32,524 nt of DNA from a bacterium (GTDB taxonomy: Bacteria; Bacteroidota; Ignavibacteria; Kapaibacteriales; UBA7675), in assembly GCA_030426285.1 (NCBI GenBank), contig JAUHYX010000006.1, forward strand, positions 1 to 32,524, in the 5' to 3' direction. The notes beneath the pieces were generated by a model that did not search any database, had not been told where the DNA came from, and worked only from the letters and a program-made list of their open reading frames with translations. The number at the start of each line of letters is the position of its first letter. Position 1 is the first letter of the stretch. Made by a program: the position numbers and the translations under genes. Positions 17,841 through 26,753 of this stretch are shown here, piece after piece.

Positions 17841-19334
17841 ATGGATAATTTGCGGGCTCTGTGTGCCTTGGTTCGGGATTTGGACAAGCAGGAGATTGTG
17901 GCGGATCTGTTGTTGCAGCAGGGAGGAGAGACCCTGCGGCGCTTCTATGTTGGAATTCGCGACAATGTATACATGAATGAAGCTGATGCTTTGGCGGATT
18001 TGTACCCTGGAGAACACAATCCTTCTACATATAGCATGACGAAGGCGCGTCTGCGCGACGCACTCGTCAATATGTGGTACGTGCTGCAACCTGTGCAGAG
18101 CAAGAATGAACACGAACAGGTTGAGAAAGCTCTTCTGCACTGCGAGAAAAGTATTGGTGCTTTGCGAGCCATGGTTAGAAGTGGCAAGGGGTTGTATGCT
18201 GAGAAGTCCCTACGGCGAGTGCTTAGTTTGTCGGAAAAATATGAATTCACGCAAATTCTAGCTGAGGCGCATCAGCTAATGGCGTCAATTGCTACACTAA
18301 ACGGAGACTCTAACGCGGTTGAGAAGCACCAACACCGTTCACTCGAGATGTATCAGTTGAACACGTTAGAAATAGAGTCTGACGCATTGTTGCGCCAACT
18401 GTATTCGGGTTCGTTTCGTTCTGCAAAAGATGTGTTGCCAGAAGACAGGCTGATGAGTATCGACAAGCGGCTCGGAGAAATGCTCAGCGAGCACCAATCA
18501 TCTTTTAAGTTGAAACGCAACGTGTTTCGCGGTCGCAACTATATCGCGCAGTACCACCACAACTATGCATTGTCAGCACATCTGTGTGAAGAAATGGAAC
18601 ACTTTTACGAAGAGAATTCACACTTGCTCAGTCCAGCTCGTCTCGCAGAAACCTGCATACACAGATCTTGTGCTCACTTTCACTTGGGCGAATATGAAAC
18701 CGGAGCTCAGTTTGCAACAACAGCAATTGAGAACCGACCAGAAGCTTCTAACAATTGGCTCATCGCCAAAAATTTCCAACTGCTCAACACGCTGCACTTA
18801 GGCAATGTTCGCGAGGCTAGAGACATCATAAACAGTGTGCTAAACTCGCCAAATTTTTCGAACCGAACGCTGCCCATGCAAGAAAAATGGCGCTTGTACG
18901 ATAGTCTGGTCTCGTTTGTTGAATCTACACATAGTAAACGAAGTTACAGAGCATCAGTAGACGATTTACAGCACATCCCCAAGGACTACAAAGGGTACAA
19001 TATCATCCACGTAACTATTAGTCTGCTCGATATGCTGGCCAATGACGAATTCGATGTCTTGGTTGATAGGGTGGATTCGTTGCGAAAGTATATCGCGCGG
19101 CATGTCAAATCTTCGGACCCTCGTTCGCATGCCTTTCTCAAGAGCATGGAAATTATGATCAGGCAAAATTTCAATGTGAAAAAAACTGAGGCACTGGCGA
19201 GCAAACACATCCTGAAGCTGAAAGAAGAATTCACACAGCGGTCAGAACACATTGAAATTGTACCATATGAAATGCTCTGGAAGCGACTACAGCAGATTAG
19301 TGATATGCGGAAAATTGTTGAACCGTCGTCGTAG
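17841..19334 (+). CDS. Hypothetical predominantly helical (TPR-like) protein, 497 aa
   Basis: Long ORF; likely ATG at 17841 (MDNLRALCALVRDLDKQEIVADLL...); helical-repeat-like segments (HLGEYETGAQFATTAIENRPEASNNWLIAKNFQLLNTLHLGNVREARDII). Confidence 0.75.
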   Translation: MDNLRALCALVRDLDKQEIVADLLLQQGGETLRRFYVGIRDNVYMNEADALADLYPGEHNPSTYSMTKARLRDALVNMWYVLQPVQSKNEHEQVEKALLHCEKSIGALRAMVRSGKGLYAEKSLRRVLSLSEKYEFTQILAEAHQLMASIATLNGDSNAVEKHQHRSLEMYQLNTLEIESDALLRQLYSGSFRSAKDVLPEDRLMSIDKRLGEMLSEHQSSFKLKRNVFRGRNYIAQYHHNYALSAHLCEEMEHFYEENSHLLSPARLAETCIHRSCAHFHLGEYETGAQFATTAIENRPEASNNWLIAKNFQLLNTLHLGNVREARDIINSVLNSPNFSNRTLPMQEKWRLYDSLVSFVESTHSKRSYRASVDDLQHIPKDYKGYNIIHVTISLLDMLANDEFDVLVDRVDSLRKYIARHVKSSDPRSHAFLKSMEIMIRQNFNVKKTEALASKHILKLKEEFTQRSEHIEIVPYEMLWKRLQQISDMRKIVEPSS

Positions 19335-19350
19335 TCTACAATCTGCCGAA

Positions 19351-19761
19351 CTAGCGTCGAATAAACGTGAGATCATGCCTTTGAATACGTATGGTATCGC
19401 GTTTTTCCAGGCGGAACGACAACTGATTTTCCTCGAACTCATTGTCAGTCCCTAGTCCACAGGTAACAGAATCACCAATCCCGTATAGCAATTGAACGGT
19501 CTGCTCGATTTCGAGCGGTGGCATCTGAATTGTGTCAGGAGTATAACAATCTTCGCTTTGTCGCTTTGTAAACACAGATATATCGCTGCTGAAGGCTGGA
19601 TCAGCTACAAATGCCCAGTGAATGTAACGATCCGAATACTCTGTACCAGCATCTGGCTGAACATCGATAATGACAACGGGTGAAAAAGTATCAATCGCAG
19701 GCTCGGTAGACGAGGAACAGGCCACCAATGCACAACAAAAAAGACAAGCCAAATATTTCAT
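19351..19761 (-). CDS. Hypothetical lipoprotein
   Basis: MKYLACLFCCALVACSSSTEP: SpII lipobox LVAC. Confidence 0.7.
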   Translation of the reverse strand: MKYLACLFCCALVACSSSTEPAIDTFSPVVIIDVQPDAGTEYSDRYIHWAFVADPAFSSDISVFTKRQSEDCYTPDTIQMPPLEIEQTVQLLYGIGDSVTCGLGTDNEFEENQLSFRLEKRDTIRIQRHDLTFIRR

Positions 19762-20203
19762 GTATTCAACAACACTACGTGAAAAAAAAATGCGCGAGCT
19801 GGACAAATATACGCTGAGAATCGAAGTTTTGAAAGGGTATGAACTGATGGTTTGCGAACGCGTGTTTGATACTATACTAGTTTACATAACACGGATAGGG
19901 CTACCTGACACTTGATATTCCTGCGACAAAAGAAGTGTTGTAGACTTGGACAGTCACATAGTACTTTTGTCTTCTTTATAGTGTCGTAACCTACTGCATC
20001 CATGAATCAATGAATTCATGAAATCACGAGTTCACAACAAATCTGGCACACTAATACATTTTTGTCTATTCCAATACCGCCGATAATATATATTATGTAA
20101 AGTAATTCAAATGTATACCTGAGAAAGTTTGGTGACACTCATATACCCTACTAGTTAGAACGTACTTCTTTTAGAGGGACAGATTTGGCTTTAATAGATC
20201 CTA

Positions 20204-21310
20204 TCATGGACAATCATCTGCGAACAACACTTTTGTCGGAATGAGTCCAGCGGTCAATTCAGTATTTATACATGTGTTTGACACTTGGCCTAAATTCTGA
20301 TAGTCCAACGCGTTCGTGTACCACAAACAATCTGAGCATGAATTGTAATCCAATGAATACAATGCATTTTCGGGGCCAAATGAAGATTCAATTACGAGTT
20401 CTGACTCTCCAGTTTCAAGATCGAGCTTCGAGATTCCTTGTGGTCCGATATATGCTATTTCAGTTTCATCAATAACTTGTAGGGAGAATGAGCGGTTTTC
20501 TATGCGCCACTCTTCGATTACCTGTCCTGAGTTCGGCTGAATGCGTTGTATCCCCCCCAATGAGTCCTGTTGCTCACCAACTTGATAGTGGTTAAACAAG
20601 CAATACAGCTCATCTGAATTGTCTGCGTAAGCAAGCGTCGTTGGATTTGGACCAAGTTCGGTGTATCCTATTACTGTTCCACTTTCCAGATTGATGGTTA
20701 GCAGTGTACTTGCATTGGGTTCGTCTTTGCGGTAAATACCTAGACCACTATTAACGACATAGAGTTTGTGGCCTACTACCATCACGTCCTCTGGGGCAGG
20801 ACCCGTTCCCCAAGATCGCGCAATCTCCGGATTGGTGATGTCAGAAACATTGATTTCATACACGCTGTCGCGAAAATCAGTTACATATAGGAATGTGTTA
20901 TAGTCGCCTTGCCCGACACATAGTTGACGTGGACTCGGATTGGCTCCTGGCAATGGCAGAGTGGCAATGTGGTGACCAGAAAGATCCAGAAATACTACGG
21001 CACCTGAACCATTGAGCGATACTGCTAACATTCGTTCGTCCTGAACGCTAATCAATTCCATGTCCACCGCAGCATCACCAAGCGGAACTCCATTTGCTTC
21101 GGCGAAAAGACTCGAATGTGTGTGCTCCAACGTTGCACCACAATAGGCGTCAATAGACGCATTGTTACTGCCCCACAGTCCTTCATTTAGAACAAATACT
21201 GTTGGATCTTGACATGATATACTCTGAATTGGGTCTTCATCTGAGCATGAATATGCAAGGAGAGTAAATATGGCTAGAGCTAAGAAATTCGTGTTTCGAT
21301 TGTATGTCAT
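20204..21310 (-). CDS. Beta-propeller surface lipoprotein (DUF5074/YncE-like; BtuG-like fold suggested)
   Basis: Lipobox LLAYSCSDED; FVLNEGLWGSNNASIDAYC start and repeated blade-like strands (LTINLESGTVIGYTELGPNPTTLAY; LDLETGESELVI). Confidence 0.7.
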   Translation of the reverse strand: MTYNRNTNFLALAIFTLLAYSCSDEDPIQSISCQDPTVFVLNEGLWGSNNASIDAYCGATLEHTHSSLFAEANGVPLGDAAVDMELISVQDERMLAVSLNGSGAVVFLDLSGHHIATLPLPGANPSPRQLCVGQGDYNTFLYVTDFRDSVYEINVSDITNPEIARSWGTGPAPEDVMVVGHKLYVVNSGLGIYRKDEPNASTLLTINLESGTVIGYTELGPNPTTLAYADNSDELYCLFNHYQVGEQQDSLGGIQRIQPNSGQVIEEWRIENRSFSLQVIDETEIAYIGPQGISKLDLETGESELVIESSFGPENALYSLDYNSCSDCLWYTNALDYQNLGQVSNTCINTELTAGLIPTKVLFADDCP

Positions 21311-22209
21311 GGTGTTGGAAGGTACACTTGGAATGTGTGAGTTACTTGTTGTTGTACGTCGCAGATCATCACAAACACCATTCCTGTGACGAATGCTGGC
21401 ACTTGCGTTGAAGTTCCTACTGGCACAGTGGCTGAAAACTGACGTTTTCCTAGCGCATTAAAGACTCGAATTTGAATGTCTTCGTGATACGTATTTTGAA
21501 TGCTGCGATGATGTAAAGAAACAGCTTGAATGTCATCTGTTAGAATCGAGTTGGCACTATATGACTCAGAGTTCAAAACTGCTATCGCATCAAGCTCACT
21601 ACCATCTACGATGGGATCGTACAGTGGATGTCCAGGAGTTTTGATAATACCGGACACGTCTTGCAAACGAATGAACCGAATACTGTCTACTCCAATTGAT
21701 TCCAAATCAAAGTGGGTGCCTCCTGCCTGCAGAATGTCGGTCTCAATTGCAGCTCCAATGGTTGGTTTGGTACCAGAACAACCCACAAGAGTTACTGAGT
21801 CAAATGGGAAATCAATCCACTCAAGTCCATCTCTCGATACAGAAACTTGTGCCGGCTCAATGAACAATCGACCTAGTCCCTGAATTTCGAAAGCGTTTTC
21901 AAATACAATGAAATCTGTGCCAGGTTTGTTTACACACCACTCACCTCCTATAGTCAACGTAATACTTCCCCCCAACCCAAGCGAAACGACATCATCTGGT
22001 GATGTTGAAGGTATGAATCTCGTTGCGGTAGTAGTTGGTCTATTCAAATTATTGGGAAAAAACTGACTCGATTGTGATTCGAATTCTCCTTCTCCCCACG
22101 AGACATTAACAACTTCTGAAAGCCAAATTGGCGCGGAATCTTGGGCGGCCGTGATGCAAAAACTGAGAAAAAAGAACAAGAGAGTTTGTTTTGCTGCGGA
22201 AATAACCAT
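21307..22209 (-). CDS. Secreted cell-surface protein with possible T9SS-type C-terminal domain
   Basis: Signal peptide; GGSITLTIGGEWCVNKPGTDFIVFENAFE; C-terminal IQIRVFNALGKRQFSATVPVGTSTQVPAFVTGMVFVMI resembles a type A sorting domain. Stop overlaps the next start by 4 nt. Confidence 0.65.
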   Translation of the reverse strand: MVISAAKQTLLFFFLSFCITAAQDSAPIWLSEVVNVSWGEGEFESQSSQFFPNNLNRPTTTATRFIPSTSPDDVVSLGLGGSITLTIGGEWCVNKPGTDFIVFENAFEIQGLGRLFIEPAQVSVSRDGLEWIDFPFDSVTLVGCSGTKPTIGAAIETDILQAGGTHFDLESIGVDSIRFIRLQDVSGIIKTPGHPLYDPIVDGSELDAIAVLNSESYSANSILTDDIQAVSLHHRSIQNTYHEDIQIRVFNALGKRQFSATVPVGTSTQVPAFVTGMVFVMICDVQQQVTHTFQVYLPTP

Positions 22210-22297
22210 CGAAGTGGAGCTGAGATTAAATGAGTGTTTTCAATTCAGACCGCAAACTAGTAAATTTGCACTGAACAAAATGAAAACAGGATGAACT

Positions 22298-22849
22298 ATG
22301 AATACTGAAACAAAACAATATGTCGTGTTTGGCCTTTTGGTCACGTTTGGAGTGCTGGGAAGAATCCTGCTAGTGGATTATCCAAACTTCGCCCCTATTA
22401 CAGCATTGGCAATATTCGGCGCTGCTTTTCTGCCAAACAAACGTATGGCCTACGCAATCCCTTTGGGCGCCATGTTGGTGAGTGATTTGTTTATCGGTTT
22501 GTATGATGGTATTTGGATGACATATTTGGCTTATGCAGCTGTTGTCGCGGTTTCACTGCCAATTTTCAAGCAAAAGGTTTCTGCACCACGAGTTTTAGGT
22601 GCAACAACACTGGGTGCGGTCGTATTCTTTGTGATTTCCAATCTCGGTGTTTGGCTGACTGGTGTTTTTAATCCAAGCATGGCATTGTATGCAGCAGACT
22701 TGAGCGGATTGGTGATGTGCTATGAAATGGCGTTGGCTTTTTATCGCGATCATCCCACAATTCTTGGTGACGTGCTCTTTGCTGGTGTTTTGTTTGGTGC
22801 TTATGCCTGGTACAAAGAGTCTCAAACCAGCCAGACCCAAGTTGCATAG
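22298..22849 (+). CDS. DUF6580-like putative transport membrane protein (ECF S-component-like topology)
   Basis: Multi-TM; NFAPITALAIFGAAFLPNKRMAYAIPLGAMLVSDLFIGLYDGIW...GVVFFVISNLGVWLTG-type segments. Confidence 0.65.
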   Translation: MNTETKQYVVFGLLVTFGVLGRILLVDYPNFAPITALAIFGAAFLPNKRMAYAIPLGAMLVSDLFIGLYDGIWMTYLAYAAVVAVSLPIFKQKVSAPRVLGATTLGAVVFFVISNLGVWLTGVFNPSMALYAADLSGLVMCYEMALAFYRDHPTILGDVLFAGVLFGAYAWYKESQTSQTQVA

Positions 22850-22875
22850 CGACAGACACATGTTTACGTGAAAGC

Positions 22876-22916
22876 AAAAAAAAGCACCGTTCGAAATTGA
22901 ACAGTGCTTTTTTTTT
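22876..22916. terminator. Bidirectional rho-independent terminator between convergent genes
   Basis: A-run, GCACCGTTC (22884-22892), loop, GAACAGTGC (22899-22907), T-run. Fully paired with one G-U on the minus-strand transcript; one C-A mismatch on the plus-strand transcript. Confidence 0.88.
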
Positions 22917-22943
22917 ACACTCAAGGGGTTGTCACGCGTATTA

Positions 22944-23372
22944 CTATTTGTGACGGTCTAGGTTTTGTTGCTTCGTCTTTGAACCAGTTCCCAAGACTTT
23001 ACGCAATCCTTTGATCACGTCTGAAACAGTGTTGAGTGGACGTATGATTTGTTCAGATACGAACTTTTCGAGCTCTGCGATGCGACGGGTGACACCAGCA
23101 ATCTCTTGTACTATCTTGCCTGTGTCGTCTAATTGCTCTTCTACCTTCTTAGTGATGCCCACACTGTGTTTGCTAGCCTCTTCTAAGTATCCGAGGGTTG
23201 GACTCGTTTTTTGACGAAAGTCTTTAATCTCATCCAAAACCGCCGAAATTGTCATAGAAGTTTCATTGGTAACTCTCCTGACGTCCCTTATCATAGAAAT
23301 AAGAAAACCACAGGTAACGATACCAACAACACACAGTGCAGCAGCCAAAATATCCAATACCAAATCAGGCAT
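22944..23372 (-). CDS. DUF948-like single-TM protein
   Basis: MPDLVLDILAAALCVVGIVTCGFLISMIRDVRRVTNETSMTIS...; start overlaps the upstream YtxH gene stop (ATGCCTGA) with a GAGGAG SD. Confidence 0.7.
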   Translation of the reverse strand: MPDLVLDILAAALCVVGIVTCGFLISMIRDVRRVTNETSMTISAVLDEIKDFRQKTSPTLGYLEEASKHSVGITKKVEEQLDDTGKIVQEIAGVTRRIAELEKFVSEQIIRPLNTVSDVIKGLRKVLGTGSKTKQQNLDRHK

Positions 23373-23775
23373 TAGAAGTCTCCTCTTCGCCATCTTCTTC
23401 ATGGCGTTTCAGATTAGAGATATTATCGTTGATTTCTGACTGCATATGCGAAACGCGATCGCGCGCTTGATTCACAAGCTCCTCAGCTTCAAACAACAGA
23501 TGCTCTGCTTGATCACGAGCTGAATTTACAACGTCTTGCGCGCGCTGTTTGCCTTCGTTGATGTAAACTCTTGCTCTGTCTCTTGTTCCGCGACTATATT
23601 CAGAAGCACGACTGTACACATCATTATAGATGCCTTCTCCGCGTTCTGCTAAGTCCTGTCTCAGCTCTTTTCCACTTTTTGGAGCGAGAAGCAGCGCTGA
23701 AACAGCACCAATTGCTCCACCCAACAACAAGCCAATTGCCATACCTTTTGTGTATGATTCTTCATTGTTTGCCAT
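23365..23775 (-). CDS. YtxH domain-containing protein
   Basis: GMAIGLLLGGAIGAVSALLLAPKSGKELRQDL signature. Confidence 0.88.
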   Translation of the reverse strand: MANNEESYTKGMAIGLLLGGAIGAVSALLLAPKSGKELRQDLAERGEGIYNDVYSRASEYSRGTRDRARVYINEGKQRAQDVVNSARDQAEHLLFEAEELVNQARDRVSHMQSEINDNISNLKRHEEDGEEETSNA

Positions 23776-23899
23776 AGCATCCTCCTGTGCACTTTTCGAT
23801 TCTATTATTGTTAACGTTATTCAGTTTGGCTGTACTTCAGTAATTTGTACTACTTGTAGTCAAGATCAGCTCTGTAAACATGTCTTGACCAATCAGTTC

Positions 23900-24964
23900 A
23901 TGTACTTCGCATCAAGGTTTATGTTACACTCAATTTTGAAGACACTTCTCATACATTGCTTTTTCTTGGTCTGTCTCGTATCCTGTGCTAGTGAGACCAA
24001 TGGTGGAGATTCACAATCGCAATCTTCTCAGCAACAGAATACACAACCAAATAATGCATCCACCCAATCAAAAGCAAATGTTATGCCAAACCCGTTTCCC
24101 GGAAATGGCGAACAATTGCGACAATTTGCTCAGGATCAAGTGGATTTAGGGCCTAGAGTTCCCGGTTCAGACAGTCATAAACGCGCGCGCGACATGTTCG
24201 TATCTCACTTTGAACAAACGCTAGATACAGTGTTTTTGCAAGAGTTTACCGCCGACGTGTATGGTGAGTCATTTCAGTGTTGGAATGTTATTGGGCAGAT
24301 CCGTCCAGAAGCAACCAAGCGTGTAGTGTTGTGTGCGCATTGGGATACGCGTCCGATGGCAGACCACGACCCTGAACATTCTAGGCGCAATGAGACATTT
24401 GACGGTGCCAACGACGGAGCTTCTGGAGTGGCAGCTCTGATGGGAATCGCAGAACATATCAAGACTCTCGATGTTGAATTTGGAATAGACCTTATTCTGT
24501 TTGATGCCGAAGATATGGGTAATGCCGGTGATGCCGATATGTTCTGTATCGGAAGCACGTACTACAGCAACAATCTCCCTACTGTTAAACCAGTTGCTGG
24601 CATCCTTCTCGATCTTGTAGGCGACCCCAATGCAGTGTTTCCCCTCGAAGGATACAGTCAACAGTACGCTCCAGGACTTCAACAGCTTGTATGGAGAGTA
24701 GGACAACGCGTTGCTCCCTCCCGCTTCGTATTTGAGTATTATGGTGCAGTTCAAGATGATCATGTGCCGTTGAATGAAGTCGGTATTCCTACAATTGATA
24801 TCATTGACTTGCAGTTGGTCGGACACAATGATCCTGCGGAACATCGCAAGTACTGGCATACGAGCCATGACACAATGGATAAGGTTTCTGCAAGTACATT
24901 GTACGATGTTGCCAATGTAGTATGGCAGTCACTGCAACTGATTGATAGAAACCTAAAGGAGTAG
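23900..24964 (+). CDS. M28-family peptidase / glutaminyl-peptide cyclotransferase-like lipoprotein
   Basis: Lipobox LVSCASE; VVLCAHWDTRP, GANDGASGVAALM, LFDAEDMG, HVPLNEVGIPTIDIID, WHTSHDT. Start at 23900 or 23921. Confidence 0.85.
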   Translation: MYFASRFMLHSILKTLLIHCFFLVCLVSCASETNGGDSQSQSSQQQNTQPNNASTQSKANVMPNPFPGNGEQLRQFAQDQVDLGPRVPGSDSHKRARDMFVSHFEQTLDTVFLQEFTADVYGESFQCWNVIGQIRPEATKRVVLCAHWDTRPMADHDPEHSRRNETFDGANDGASGVAALMGIAEHIKTLDVEFGIDLILFDAEDMGNAGDADMFCIGSTYYSNNLPTVKPVAGILLDLVGDPNAVFPLEGYSQQYAPGLQQLVWRVGQRVAPSRFVFEYYGAVQDDHVPLNEVGIPTIDIIDLQLVGHNDPAEHRKYWHTSHDTMDKVSASTLYDVANVVWQSLQLIDRNLKE

Positions 24965-24969
24965 AAGTC

Positions 24970-25812
24970 GTGCAAGAGTACATCAACGTTGTTGTCGCTG
25001 TCAACGAGGAAGAATTTGACCTCGTGACGGCTGCAGTTTCAGATTATCAGTTCATTGGTATCACAGAGGGCCTTGATGAGTTGACGCTCTGTTTTGACCG
25101 TCCTGAGAATGAAGAAGATTTCATCGGTAAGCTAAAGGACGATATTGAGCAATACGCTTCTACTGCCTCGAACTTTAGGTATGAGGTGGTGCAACGAAAG
25201 AATTGGAATGAAGAATGGGAGAAGTCACTGAAGCCCGCATATATCGGTGACTCAATTGTTGTGGTTCCAGAACATTTGGCTGATTCAGTAGACGCTGAAC
25301 TCACTATAGTTGTGACACCAAAAATGTCGTTCGGTACCGGGCACCACCAAACTACAGCTTTGGTTCTCGGATTCTTGCAAGAACATGTCGCGCCAGGTCA
25401 GCGGTGGATTGATGCAGGAACCGGCACAGGAGTGTTGGCAATCGGCGCAATAAAGTTAGGTGCGGGTTCTGTGTTTGCATTTGACTTTGACGAATGGTCT
25501 GTGGCCAACACGCTTGAGAACTTGAGCTTAAACCAAGTTAGTAGTACGCAATGTATTGTTTTAGAAGCTGATGTATTCACTGTCGAACTACCAATAAGCG
25601 ATGGAATTGTTGCGAACCTTCATCGGCATGTGATTTTGCCAAATCTTGACCGTTTTTATACCGCTTTAGAGTCTGGTGGACCACTCATTGTCAGTGGCCT
25701 CCTAAAGTACGATGTAGATGAAGTTGTGACTGAAGCGCAACGTGTAGGCTTTCAGTTCTTGGAGACGAGAATTGATGGTGAGTGGGCAGCAGTTTGTTTT
25801 AAGAAACCTTGA
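24970..25812 (+). CDS. prmA: Ribosomal protein L11 methyltransferase
   Basis: NWNEEWEKSLKP, PKMSFGTGHHQTT, WIDAGTGTGVLAIGAIKLGA; GTG start. Confidence 0.9.
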   Translation: MQEYINVVVAVNEEEFDLVTAAVSDYQFIGITEGLDELTLCFDRPENEEDFIGKLKDDIEQYASTASNFRYEVVQRKNWNEEWEKSLKPAYIGDSIVVVPEHLADSVDAELTIVVTPKMSFGTGHHQTTALVLGFLQEHVAPGQRWIDAGTGTGVLAIGAIKLGAGSVFAFDFDEWSVANTLENLSLNQVSSTQCIVLEADVFTVELPISDGIVANLHRHVILPNLDRFYTALESGGPLIVSGLLKYDVDEVVTEAQRVGFQFLETRIDGEWAAVCFKKP

Positions 25813-25833
25813 ATGTTGTAGAGAGAACTAGAA

Positions 25834-26751
25834 ATGGCTAAAAGAGCAGCAGGAATAGATATTGGTACGAATACGATCCTTATGGTAGTGGCGGATGTTC
25901 ACGCAGATGGTTCGTTTGATGTGGTAGAAAATGTGTATGAAATGCCCAGAATAGGTCAGGGTTTCGGCAAGGAAAGTGCCATTGCACAAGCTCCTTTGGA
26001 CAGAGCCAGCGCTGTTTTGCGCGAGTTTGCAACTCGCATGCAGGAGTTGTCGGTAGAACGGTGTTTTGCCGTGGCAACCTCTGCTGTTCGAACTGCCACT
26101 AACCAATCAGAAGTTCTCAAAGCGCTCGACGCTGCTTTGGGTATTCCGGTGCTTCCAATATCCGGTGAATTTGAGGCGCGATTAGCTTTCATGGGTGCTG
26201 AGGATTTTGATGGACCAGCAGCGGTGCTGGACATTGGTGGTGGTTCAACCGAGTTGTGTCTTGGAGAAAACAACAATGTTCTCAGTCGAATTAGTTTAGA
26301 ATTTGGTGCCGTAAAGCTCTCAGAACGCTTCGTGAACAAACAACCGATTCCAGACTTGGCGATTGACAAAGCCCATATGTTCTTGAATACACAGATGGCA
26401 AGTTTTGGGAACGAAGACATACCAGATTTGACGGCCGTTGGTGGAACACCTACAAGCATTGCCAACCTTATCATGGCAAAAGATCCGTCGAGGGCTACTG
26501 AATTGCATGGGTTCTCTTTGACGAGAGAAGATGTGGAGTCTGCATGCACTATGCTGTTTGGCATGTCAAAAGACGAAATTGTTGCAACCGGTGTGGTCGA
26601 AGAAAAGCGTGCCGACGTTTTGCCTATGGGGGCAATGATTCTCCGCGAAGTCTTCAGACATTTTGGTTTGGCATCCTGTAAAGTCAGTACGCGAGGTATT
26701 CGTTACGGGGCAATGTTGGAAGCAGTTGAAGGAACCGGATTTAGGATGTAG
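25834..26751 (+). CDS. Ppx/GppA-family phosphatase (exopolyphosphatase-like)
   Basis: GIDIGTNTILMVVADV, ATSAVRTATN, VLDIGGGSTEL, AVGGTPTS. Confidence 0.9.
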   Translation: MAKRAAGIDIGTNTILMVVADVHADGSFDVVENVYEMPRIGQGFGKESAIAQAPLDRASAVLREFATRMQELSVERCFAVATSAVRTATNQSEVLKALDAALGIPVLPISGEFEARLAFMGAEDFDGPAAVLDIGGGSTELCLGENNNVLSRISLEFGAVKLSERFVNKQPIPDLAIDKAHMFLNTQMASFGNEDIPDLTAVGGTPTSIANLIMAKDPSRATELHGFSLTREDVESACTMLFGMSKDEIVATGVVEEKRADVLPMGAMILREVFRHFGLASCKVSTRGIRYGAMLEAVEGTGFRM

Positions 26752-26753
26752 AG

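Noticed and set aside
19807-22300. Cobalamin riboswitch near the putative B12-like locus
   Set aside because: No recognisable B12-box sequence seen by eye in 19807-20203 or the 88-bp divergent region; needs an Rfam scan to be certain.
23630-23899. N-terminal extension of the M28 peptidase ORF
   Set aside because: It is antisense to ytxH, and the lipoprotein signal peptide begins near 23900-23921.
24269-24868. 199-aa minus-strand ORF antisense to the M28 peptidase
   Set aside because: Fully antisense to a strongly supported CDS, with no recognisable protein features.
25956-26564. 202-aa minus-strand ORF antisense to the Ppx/GppA gene
   Set aside because: Shadow ORF of a well-supported CDS; low-complexity serine/alanine-rich translation.
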